A DNA stretch of 6,913 nucleotides, taken from Opitutia bacterium (lineage in GTDB: Bacteria; Verrucomicrobiota; Verrucomicrobiia; Opitutales; JANYEO01). The notes below the pieces were generated by a model. It was given only the letters and a program-made list of their open reading frames with translations. It did no database searches and was not told where the DNA came from. Both the position numbers and the translations under genes were made by a program. The stretch lies in NCBI GenBank assembly GCA_025363025.1, contig JANYEO010000066.1:1-6913 (forward strand). Reading direction: 5' to 3'. Positions 1 through 5,693 of the stretch are shown piece after piece (the first letter of the stretch is position 1; each line of letters opens with the position of its first letter).

Positions 1-315
1 CTCCAAGAAGAGGCAAAAAACCAAGTAACGATTGAGAAAATCCAAGAACGGGTGGTTGAGTACTTCCACTTGCGGGCCTCAGACATGACGAGTAAGCGGC
101 GCCCAGCCAATATCGCCTTTCCCCGCCAAATAGCCATGTACTTATGCCGTATGCTTACACAGCATGCCCTGCACGAAATTGGGGAAGCCTTTGGTGGCCG
201 GGACCATGGTACCGTTATCCATGCCTGCAAGACGGTAGAGAATATGATGGAGCAGGATGAATCTGTCCGCCGGAGTGTGGAGTACCTTCATAAGCAGCTC
301 TCGCGGCACGGCTAG
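1..315 (+). CDS. dnaA: Chromosomal replication initiator DnaA, C-terminal fragment (domain IV)
   Basis: The 5' end lies outside the window; 104 residues remain and end at TAG 313-315. DnaA starts replication by binding DnaA boxes at oriC and melting the origin as an ATP-bound filament. What is left is the end of the domain III/IV linker and the DNA-binding domain IV. The basic SKRRP stretch (visible residues 31-35) begins the helix-turn-helix region, followed by PRQIAMYL, and the family signature IGEAFGGRDHGTVIHA is present, with GGRDHGT at visible residues 65-71 reading into the DnaA-box major groove. The tail after the signature is of normal length, so the 3' end is intact. The next gene is convergent, and a hairpin terminator lies about 110 bases downstream. 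I saw no DnaA box cluster in the following spacer, so an adjacent oriC is not supported here. Confidence 0.97.
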   Translation, partial: LQEEAKNQVTIEKIQERVVEYFHLRASDMTSKRRPANIAFPRQIAMYLCRMLTQHALHEIGEAFGGRDHGTVIHACKTVENMMEQDESVRRSVEYLHKQLSRHG

Positions 316-427
316 CAAACAGCCTTAGCATGACTTTCTTTTGAGGAAGTTGCACGACGAAGCGACTGAGTGTACGCTAGTACAGGGGGATCAACAACCG
401 ACCAAGAACTCAAAAGAAACCCATTCT

Positions 428-460
428 AGCTCCCTCCTTAATTGCGGAGGAGCTTATTTT
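428..460 (+). terminator. Probable rho-independent terminator of dnaA
   Basis: AGCTCC(C)TCC at 428-437 pairs with GGAGGAGCT at 446-454, giving nine base pairs with one bulged C (434) and an 8-nt loop. The tract TATTTT follows at 455-460. The T-rich side is downstream on the + strand, so it suits dnaA. The stop codon of the convergent 211-residue gene (438-440) falls in the loop, and that gene's last codons form the right arm. On the minus strand no T-run follows the hairpin, so it would be a poor terminator for that gene. Confidence 0.6.
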
Positions 461-1073
461 GTACATGCTCCTGAGCTAAAGCCGGGGCTACAGTGTCATT
501 CACCCACTGCCAATAGCCTTCTACCCAGGGGATGAGCTCTTTTCCCATAAAAGCAGACATGCCTTGCATATCTGGCTTTTCTGCAAAGTCTGCATAGCGG
601 TTAAGCAAGCCTTCGATAGAATCGAGCAAGGCTTTGCGCTTTTCTTGCCAAGGGGAAGTTTCTAAATGATCATGCGCCCCTAAAACACCGAGCAGATGAG
701 CCATGGGGAGAAAAGCTTTACTAATCTTCCCGCATTCACCAATAAGCTCCGGCCAAGGGGTTACTAAAAGATTTTCGGCATAGCGCTGCATACGTTCACG
801 CAGGCCACTCGTTGAAGCCCGTACTTGGGCAATTAGGCGAAGGAGAACATCCCCAAGTGGGGCTGATAAAGCCTCTACCCGGCGAAAGGGCTCGTTTGCA
901 TGATCTTGAAAACTGGCCCCGGACAACCAATCTTCCCCATCCACGCGAAAAGTAGTCAGGCACCGGCCATGGGGCTCTAGTGCTTCTACTATAAAATTAA
1001 ACACACTGACCGCTCCAGAAGGCAATGGACCTTCGAATTGAACAGCCTCTCCATCCAGGATAACATCGCTCAT
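438..1073 (-). CDS. Conserved-looking protein of unknown function, 211 aa, divergent from flagellin
   Basis: I do not recognise a named family. The ORF runs from ATG 1073-1071 to TAA 440-438. It has no signal peptide or membrane segment, so it is probably cytoplasmic. Residues 1-70 look beta-rich (VILDGEAVQFEG, VSVFNFIVEAL, CLTTFRVDGEDWL). Residues about 72-211 look alpha-helical, with amphipathic stretches such as PLGDVLLRLIAQVR and KRKALLDSIEGLLNRYADF and several tryptophans late in the chain (W187, W190). This layout suggests a small N-terminal beta domain plus a helical bundle, which is an inference only. The start has no Shine-Dalgarno sequence; the bases just upstream on its strand are C-rich. 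Codon use and base composition match the housekeeping neighbours and argue for a real, resident gene. It is transcribed divergently from flagellin across a 240-bp spacer, so a motility-related role is possible but unproven. Confidence 0.75.
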   Translation of the reverse strand: MSDVILDGEAVQFEGPLPSGAVSVFNFIVEALEPHGRCLTTFRVDGEDWLSGASFQDHANEPFRRVEALSAPLGDVLLRLIAQVRASTSGLRERMQRYAENLLVTPWPELIGECGKISKAFLPMAHLLGVLGAHDHLETSPWQEKRKALLDSIEGLLNRYADFAEKPDMQGMSAFMGKELIPWVEGYWQWVNDTVAPALAQEHVQNKLLRN

Positions 1074-1183
1074 AGGGGTTGGGTATAGATTTTAATACGG
1101 GGCTTCTGCCAAATAAACCTAGTCTTAAAGAGGCTTACGAGGCCCATTAAGGCGACATTTACCTGATTTCGCCAGAAAAAATT

Positions 1184-1209
1184 TAAAGTTTTCAAGAAGT
1201 GGTCGAGAA
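1184..1209 (+). promoter_or_regulatory. Sigma-28 (FliA-type) promoter of flagellin
   Basis: TAAAGTTT at 1184-1191 is an exact match to the enterobacterial sigma-28 -35 consensus. After a 10-base spacer, GTCGAGAA at 1202-1209 matches GCCGATAA at six of eight positions. The TAAA-to-GTCG spacing of 14 lies in the range seen for flagellar sigma factors. The predicted start near 1215 gives a leader of about 100 nt before the flagellin ATG. Flagellin is the classic late gene of this sigma factor, so position and sequence agree. Confidence 0.75.
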
Positions 1210-1233
1210 ACTTGCTTACTCGCCGGATTCCCT

Positions 1234-1271
1234 CTCTTGGAGGTTAGCCTACCGAGCGCGGCTCTTGGAGG
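1234..1271 (+). repeat. Direct repeat CTCTTGGAGG in the flagellin leader
   Basis: The 10-mer CTCTTGGAGG occurs at 1234-1243 and again at 1262-1271, 28 bases apart. Both lie in the predicted untranslated leader and carry a GGAGG core. Neither is followed by a start codon at ribosome-binding distance, so they are not the translation signal of flagellin. They could be protein-binding sites on the RNA or a local duplication. Confidence 0.7.
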
Positions 1272-1286
1272 ACCCTATAGAGCCGC
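1258..1286 (+). promoter_or_regulatory. Leader hairpin with GGAGGA in the loop, possible CsrA site
   Basis: GCGGCTCT (1258-1265) and AGAGCCGC (1279-1286) are perfect 8-bp complements enclosing a 13-nt loop, TGGAGGACCCTAT. The loop holds GGA at 1267-1269 and 1270-1272. There is no T-run after it, so it is not a terminator. It lies 27 bases upstream of the flagellin ATG. CsrA recognises GGA in hairpin loops, and flagellin (hag) mRNA is a known CsrA target in Bacillus subtilis. The assignment here is inference from architecture. Confidence 0.45.
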
Positions 1287-1298
1287 CATCACCTCATC

Positions 1299-1305
1299 AA
1301 GGAAG
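1299..1305 (+). promoter_or_regulatory. Shine-Dalgarno sequence of flagellin
   Basis: AAGGAAG sits 8 bases before ATG 1314. It fixes the flagellin start and is the only convincing Shine-Dalgarno sequence among the five genes whose starts are in the window. It also contains a GGA triplet (1301-1303) that could be occluded by an RNA-binding repressor. Confidence 0.75.
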
Positions 1306-1313
1306 ATCTCAAC

Positions 1314-2123
1314 ATGCCTCTTACAATCAATACCAATACCGCCGCTACCGATGCGGCCGCTAATTTGCAAACGAGTAACGCCCTCATGCAAAAAAGCTTA
1401 AACCGGCTCTCCAGTGGTAGCCGTATTACCTCACCGGCCGACGACGCTGGGGGCTTGGCCGTATCGATGAAGCTCTCGGCCAGTATTCGTCGGACAGAGG
1501 CGGTTAACGTGAATCTTTCTAACGCCATTTCGTTCTTGCAGACTCAAGACGGCGCTATGTCAACGGCAGACCAGATTTTAAGCCGTATCTCGGAGCTCAA
1601 AGTGCTTTCCGAAGACGTTACTAAGAGCTCGAGCGATAAACTCAATTACCAAGCAGAGTTTGGACAACTTCAAGCCCAGCTCGCCAGCTTAAGTACAGAA
1701 AAATTCAACGGGGTAAATATGTTTAGCGCAGGAGCCACAACCATCTCGGTTATAACTACCGAAGATGGCTCTAACCCCGTTCAACTTACTTTAGGAGACC
1801 TCAGTGCAAACACGGCAACCATAACCGCCGGGGCGACCACACTCGCCTCACTTGCAATTTCCGACGTTACAACGGCTATTCAATCCTTAGCCACTCAACG
1901 CGCCCAAAACGGGGCGGAAAGTAACCGGCTATCGTTCGCCTCTCAAATGCTTACAGTTAATAAGAGCAACTTAGAAGCTGCTAACAGCCGCATTATCGAT
2001 ACTGACGTCGCGTTTGAGTCCACCCAATTGGCCCGTTATAATATCTTGGTGCAGGCTGGTACCGCCATGTTAGCCCAAGCCAACAATGCACCTCAAATCG
2101 CATTACGACTCTTGAATAATTAA
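1314..2123 (+). CDS. fliC: Flagellin, short form (269 aa)
   Basis: This is the filament subunit of the bacterial flagellum, exported through the flagellar type III apparatus and polymerised at the tip. The N-terminal D0/D1 helices span residues 1-140, with the hallmark LSSGSRITSPADDAGGLAVS at 32-51, LQTQDGAMSTADQILSRISELKVLS around 75-99, and FNGVNMF at 131-137. The C-terminal D1/D0 helices span about 183-269, including NRLSFASQMLTVNKSNLEAANSRI and the DTDVAFESTQLARYNILVQAGTAMLAQAN region at 229-257. Only about 42 Thr/Ser/Ala-rich residues (141-182) sit between, so the variable D2/D3 domains are essentially absent. Start choice is supported by the canonical N-terminus and the AAGGAAG Shine-Dalgarno sequence. 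A sigma-28 promoter lies upstream and a strong hairpin downstream, so it is probably a single-gene transcript. No other flagellar gene is in the window. Confidence 0.97.
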   Translation: MPLTINTNTAATDAAANLQTSNALMQKSLNRLSSGSRITSPADDAGGLAVSMKLSASIRRTEAVNVNLSNAISFLQTQDGAMSTADQILSRISELKVLSEDVTKSSSDKLNYQAEFGQLQAQLASLSTEKFNGVNMFSAGATTISVITTEDGSNPVQLTLGDLSANTATITAGATTLASLAISDVTTAIQSLATQRAQNGAESNRLSFASQMLTVNKSNLEAANSRIIDTDVAFESTQLARYNILVQAGTAMLAQANNAPQIALRLLNN

Positions 2124-2139
2124 GCAATACTGCTCGCAA

Positions 2140-2203
2140 AAAGAGCCTTCTCTTTCATTGGCCCTGTACATCCATACAGAGCGAATGAAAGAGAAGGCTC
2201 TTT
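2140..2203. terminator. Bidirectional terminator between flagellin and the M16-type gene
   Basis: A perfect 20-bp inverted repeat pairs 2140-2159 with 2184-2203. The 24-base spacer contains a further 5-bp stem (CTGTA 2164-2168 with TACAG 2175-2179). It starts 16 bases after the flagellin stop and ends 3 bases before the stop of the convergent 831-residue gene. On the minus strand the stem is followed by a run of five T (AAAAA at 2138-2142 on +, partly inside the arm). On the plus strand it is followed by ACTTTAA. It therefore serves both genes, with a better T-tract for the minus-strand one. Confidence 0.85.
2140..2203. repeat. Nested palindromes inside the terminator arms
   Basis: Each arm of the long inverted repeat contains its own perfect hairpin with a 4-nt loop: AAAGAG-CCTT-CTCTTT at 2140-2155 and AAAGAG-AAGG-CTCTTT at 2188-2203. 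The region can thus fold as one long stem or as two short hairpins. Nested inverted symmetry of this type is common in dispersed palindromic repeats, but only one copy is visible in this window. Confidence 0.65.
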
Positions 2204-2206
2204 ACT

Positions 2207-4702
2207 TTAAAACGCAGGAAGGATTTTAATTTGATGGGCTTTTTCTGGCTGCAAAACAAATCGAATCAATAACGTTATATCACGAAGCGCCACATGCTGA
2301 TAATCATCAATAATACTTTCTGACCACACTAAACGCTCAGGATGGTTGGAAGAATCAATTAATACATCATGCAACCAATATTCTGATGTATGAGAAACGG
2401 CAATTATTTCATCTAATTCTTCCTCAATTGCTTTTTTTAAGGTATTATCCCGTGGATCACGCCTACCGTCACTTGGGCTATAAGGGTTCAAAAGCTTCCA
2501 AGCATTCCAAACTGTATTTTGTTTTAATGATTCTAATGTTTTAGTAGCTAATTCATAATGAGCCAATGCCTTACCTGCCTCTACCCATTTAGCAAAAACC
2601 TCAAATAAAGCCGGACTTAAATTGTCTATAACATCTGAACATTCAAGTTGTTTAAAAAACATGACCAACAACTCCGCAGGATCTTTAACTTTTTCTTGCA
2701 ATTCCATTAAGATTAAACGCTGTGCATTTAAATTATCTAATATGTTTTTCAAAGCCTTTCGCGGTTTAGCAATAGCATGGTCTATGTAGGAAAGTTCAGC
2801 AGGGTATTCTTTTAAAAGATCGCATAATTTATCGCTTACACTCAGTGAAAAAGCAATGGCATGCTCTAAATTCTCGGAATGAAGAACATCATTTAAATTC
2901 ACATTATTAAAGCGAGATTGTATGGCGTTAACATAATTAACAATAATCAACAAAGTGTCAGCTGGTATAGAGGATGCTATTTCGTTTTTAAAAAAATCTC
3001 TCAAAGCTTTTTTCATTAAAAAAGCTTCGCGATTCGCATCGATATAGAGCTGCGTAATCCCTAGCATATATTCACTTTTATTTTTAAACAAAGACTTGGA
3101 CGCTTTATCTAGCTGCTTTAGCAACATCATTAATCGGTCTTGACCTAGAGACTCATTTTTTGAAACAACCGCTACAAACTCTTGCGTAAACTGATACACA
3201 AACTGCTGCAATGCCGCCCTCAATTGAATTTCATCAGCAGAACTATAAAGAATATTCATACAATGCCCAACAGCATAAAAATTAGCCCTAAGAGCTCTAA
3301 TTAATTCATCAGTCGATAAATTCGACGCATTAACCATGTTGCGGGCTTGATCAACTAAAATCATTAACAAAGCATGCATCGAATCATCTAAAGGGTTTAT
3401 AACAGTTTTTTCTTCTTGTATTTTTTGAATAAAGGCTTGCCCAAATTCATTCATCACACTCTCTAATCCAGCACGGAAACACTCTTTGCGTATACGAACA
3501 GACGCTTCAATATCATGAGCAACTGTTAGCATTACATCCAGAACAGTATCAATATCCACAGGATCAACTTCAGCATAAATTGCTAAAATGCCAAAATCAA
3601 AATTATCTACCCCGTCACAGTAATAACGAGCCAGATACCTATCATTAAATTTCTGATTTAACCGTTCCTGCAATGTATCAGCATAAAAACGAGCCATAAC
3701 TCGCATAGAGCGAAATATTTCTCTGTCTGCACTACCGATTGTATCCCAATAAACACAGGCAATAACGGAATCTCCTACTTTTCCTTGATAAATGAATGAC
3801 TCAGCCAATACAGACTTTTCTGGACGACGAATGGGCTTATCCTTCAATAATAGATTATGACTACTTAAGGTAATTCCACCCAAAGAACTCATTATAGGCT
3901 CAAAAAGCATTTTTGCCACTTCCTTATTATTCATCCCGTAATCCCCCACAATTGAGAGCTCAAGATTTTGACTACTTATCTGCTCAAGCATTTTTTGTTT
4001 AAATGCAGACGTCGTCCAACCCTTAAAGCTCTCATTATCTGGAAACATCACACGAACATCATGACCATTTATCAATTGCTTAAACACATGATCTAATAAA
4101 GACTGACTATTATTAATCTCTTTCAATTTAGAAGCACGGATTGATGCAGTATCAATCTCAGAAATATTAAAACCAGGCTCGCTCATATAAGCTGCCATAA
4201 CCGTTAACAATGGCTTTAATTGGACTCTAGGCGCTTCTCCTATCAGCAAAAAATGATCTGCTTGCGTTTCAAGCTTCAACGAAACATCAAACCTATCTAA
4301 ATAATGCTTTACCTCATTGCTAGAATGTTGCTCTACGCCTCCCTGCAAAAACAATGTTTCAGCCAGCCAAGAAAATCCTGGTGTCACATTTTTATCAACT
4401 AAATAGCCATTGCCAAATTTTAATGCAACAAGGCTCCGCTCTGCACCGGGACGACTTTTAACATTCAAGTGTAATCCATTCTGAAAATTAAACTGACATA
4501 TCCCTTGGCTTGCATAGCACACATAATCATCTCTAACATTTCCGTTAGGCCATTGATCCTGATAAACCAAATCAAGGCAGCTGTCATCAACAAGATCTTC
4601 AAGATCCTCATCCTCAACAATCGGACTTTCTTCTGCCCAAACATTGCAGCAAGTCACACAAAAAGCTAAGAATAAACTAAATATTGTGATATATTCTTTC
4701 AT
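2207..4702 (-). CDS. Exported peptidase M16-like (insulinase-fold) pseudoenzyme with a large helical insertion, 831 aa
   Basis: I place the start at ATG 4702-4700 because it opens a typical signal peptide (MKEYITIFSLFLAFCVTCCNVWA, cleavage likely after A23). The same frame stays open 53 codons further upstream, but that part lies before the likely promoter and looks like A+T-rich spacer. The mature protein starts very acidic (EDEDLEDLVDD). Residues about 74-200 resemble an M16 first domain: FQNGLHLNVKSRP, then GFSWLAETLFLQGG where active members have the HxxEH zinc site, here W112-L-A-E115-T116, so both histidines are missing. Residues about 245-420 resemble the second M16 domain (LELSIVGDYG; VIACVYWDT; RVMARFYADTLQERLNQKF; YAEVDP). 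Residues about 757-831 match the usual M16 C-terminal end (EYWLHDVL, HPERLVWS, LQPEKAHQIKILPA). Between them, roughly 425-750, is a leucine-rich, apparently helical stretch that I cannot assign. It probably acts outside the cytoplasmic membrane as a scaffold or partner of an active M16 protease; no such partner is in the window. The gene is markedly more A+T-rich than its neighbours. The frame is intact throughout. Confidence 0.75.
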   Translation of the reverse strand: MKEYITIFSLFLAFCVTCCNVWAEESPIVEDEDLEDLVDDSCLDLVYQDQWPNGNVRDDYVCYASQGICQFNFQNGLHLNVKSRPGAERSLVALKFGNGYLVDKNVTPGFSWLAETLFLQGGVEQHSSNEVKHYLDRFDVSLKLETQADHFLLIGEAPRVQLKPLLTVMAAYMSEPGFNISEIDTASIRASKLKEINNSQSLLDHVFKQLINGHDVRVMFPDNESFKGWTTSAFKQKMLEQISSQNLELSIVGDYGMNNKEVAKMLFEPIMSSLGGITLSSHNLLLKDKPIRRPEKSVLAESFIYQGKVGDSVIACVYWDTIGSADREIFRSMRVMARFYADTLQERLNQKFNDRYLARYYCDGVDNFDFGILAIYAEVDPVDIDTVLDVMLTVAHDIEASVRIRKECFRAGLESVMNEFGQAFIQKIQEEKTVINPLDDSMHALLMILVDQARNMVNASNLSTDELIRALRANFYAVGHCMNILYSSADEIQLRAALQQFVYQFTQEFVAVVSKNESLGQDRLMMLLKQLDKASKSLFKNKSEYMLGITQLYIDANREAFLMKKALRDFFKNEIASSIPADTLLIIVNYVNAIQSRFNNVNLNDVLHSENLEHAIAFSLSVSDKLCDLLKEYPAELSYIDHAIAKPRKALKNILDNLNAQRLILMELQEKVKDPAELLVMFFKQLECSDVIDNLSPALFEVFAKWVEAGKALAHYELATKTLESLKQNTVWNAWKLLNPYSPSDGRRDPRDNTLKKAIEEELDEIIAVSHTSEYWLHDVLIDSSNHPERLVWSESIIDDYQHVALRDITLLIRFVLQPEKAHQIKILPAF

Positions 4703-4943
4703 GATATGAAATATTATATTTAAGCAAGGGTAATCAATAACTACCAAGAATATACAAAGAATCATCAAAGCATTGCAACCTTTCTCATTTTGATTTTTTA
4801 ATAAATAAATACCTAAATTTCTAATATTGGCAATATAAAGAAGAAAAAACTGAAGAATCAAAAGACAAATAAAATATGGACAGATGCTCCACTCTTTCTT
4901 CTCATCCCTATAACTTTAATAACTATAAATTTTACTATTAAGT
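4703..4943. other. A+T-rich divergent spacer between the M16-type gene and rph
   Basis: These 241 bases separate two divergent genes and are strongly A+T-rich. The minus-strand frame continuous with the M16-type gene runs through most of it, but encodes hydrophobic residues ahead of the clear signal peptide and is judged non-coding. A plausible minus-strand promoter lies at 4749-4778. For rph, TATAAC (4909-4914) and TATAAA (4924-4929) are possible -10 elements, with no good -35 partner. I see no RNA gene or strong hairpin. Confidence 0.5.
4749..4778 (-). promoter_or_regulatory. Candidate sigma-70 promoter of the M16-type gene
   Basis: Read on the minus strand, TTGCAA (4778-4773, 4 of 6 to consensus) and TATATT (4754-4749, 5 of 6) are separated by 18 bases. 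Transcription would start near 4742, about 40 nt before the chosen ATG at 4702. This placement supports the signal-peptide start over the longer frame. In such A+T-rich DNA chance matches are common. Confidence 0.35.
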
Positions 4944-5693
4944 ATGCTCCCTTTCGAACGCCCAGACAGACGCCCAGAAGATGCCTTAAGGCTTGTAAGC
5001 TTTACCCCGGGGATTGCGCCCCATGCCATGGGCTCCGTCTTGGTCAAATTTGGGCATACGCAGGTCATTTGCGCGGCCACTATTGAGAATAAAGTACCAG
5101 CCTGGATGTCCCGCCAGGGCATTGGGGGAGGGTGGCTCACCGCTGAATATAGCATGCTCCCCTACAGCACGCTCGATCGCAAAGCCCGGGAAAGCTCCCA
5201 AAACCGCTCTGATGGCCGAACGGTAGAGATTCAACGGCTCATCGGGCGCTCTCTACGGGCGGTGATCGATCTTAAAAAAATGCCCAGCCAAACTTTATGG
5301 ATAGACTGCGACGTCCTCCAGGCAGATGGCGGCACCCGTACTGCAGCTATTACCGGAGCGTATGTAGCAGCCCGTATGGCGATTGAACGAGCCATGCGCG
5401 AAGGCAAAATGGTCGAAAACCCCTTTAAAGAAGCCGTTGCCGCAGTCAGTGTGGGGGAGTATCAAGGCAGGCCCCTCCTCGACCTTTGCTATCTAGAAGA
5501 TAAAGACGCCACAGTGGATGCTAACGTCGTTATGACGGCCTCTGGACAATTTGTTGAGATTCAATGCTCAGGAGAAGAAGCCACCTACTCTCCTGAAACC
5601 TTGCAAACTCTCCTTGCACTTGCTGGAAAAGGTGTTAAAGAACTCTTAACACTTCAAGAGGCGGCTTTAGAAAAAGTAAGACGAATGGCTTAA
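4944..5693 (+). CDS. rph: Ribonuclease PH (249 aa)
   Basis: This phosphorolytic 3'-to-5' exoribonuclease trims tRNA precursor 3' ends in the cytoplasm, using phosphate and releasing nucleoside diphosphates; the family forms a hexamer of dimers. The whole family pattern is present: GSVLVKFGHTQVICAATIENKVPAWM (30-55), GGGWLTAEYSMLPYST (61-76), DGRTVEIQRLIGRSLRAVIDL (90-110), TLWIDCDVLQADGGTRTAAITGAYVA (117-142) and LLDLCYLEDKDATVDANVVMT (178-198). By alignment to known RNase PH, R92, T131 and R132 are the phosphate-binding residues, and the acidic group D180/D186/D192 holds the catalytic aspartates. Length is slightly above the usual ~240 because of a few extra residues at both ends. ATG 4944 is the only plausible start, since an in-frame TAA lies at 4926-4928, and no Shine-Dalgarno sequence precedes it. 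sucC follows on the same strand after 55 bases. Confidence 0.97.
   Translation: MLPFERPDRRPEDALRLVSFTPGIAPHAMGSVLVKFGHTQVICAATIENKVPAWMSRQGIGGGWLTAEYSMLPYSTLDRKARESSQNRSDGRTVEIQRLIGRSLRAVIDLKKMPSQTLWIDCDVLQADGGTRTAAITGAYVAARMAIERAMREGKMVENPFKEAVAAVSVGEYQGRPLLDLCYLEDKDATVDANVVMTASGQFVEIQCSGEEATYSPETLQTLLALAGKGVKELLTLQEAALEKVRRMA

Noticed and set aside
212..222. DnaA-box-like TTATCCATG within dnaA
   Set aside because: It has two mismatches to TTATCCACA, lies inside coding sequence, and has no second box nearby.
341..535. 64-codon plus-strand ORF between dnaA and its convergent neighbour
   Set aside because: It overlaps the opposing gene and the terminator hairpin, has no ribosome site, and its sequence resembles no protein.
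1151..1173. Inverted repeat GGCGA...TCGCC just upstream of the sigma-28 promoter
   Set aside because: It has only five base pairs and a 13-base loop. It could be an operator but is expected by chance at this length.
1200..1217. Sigma-54-like promoter overlapping the sigma-28 -10 (TGG at 1200-1202, TTGCTT at 1212-1217)
   Set aside because: The GG and GC dinucleotides are separated by 11 bases instead of the required 10, and the CAC after TGG is missing. The sigma-28 match at the same place is much better.
4637..4702. Lipoprotein signal (Cys residues in LAFCVTCC) in the M16-type protein
   Set aside because: The residue before the first Cys is Phe rather than Gly/Ala/Ser, and the other cysteines lack a proper lipobox. 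A VWA cleavage site for signal peptidase I is more convincing.
4703..4861. 53-codon N-terminal extension of the M16-type gene
   Set aside because: It precedes a textbook signal peptide that starts at its own ATG, is compositionally just A+T-rich spacer, and would place the candidate promoter inside the coding region.
4876..4941. 21-codon ORF ending two bases before the rph start, ending in a Tyr/Asn/Phe/Lys-rich run, like a leader peptide
   Set aside because: It has no Shine-Dalgarno sequence and no attenuator hairpin after it. Such residues are what random A+T-rich DNA encodes, and no attenuation of rph of this type is known to me.
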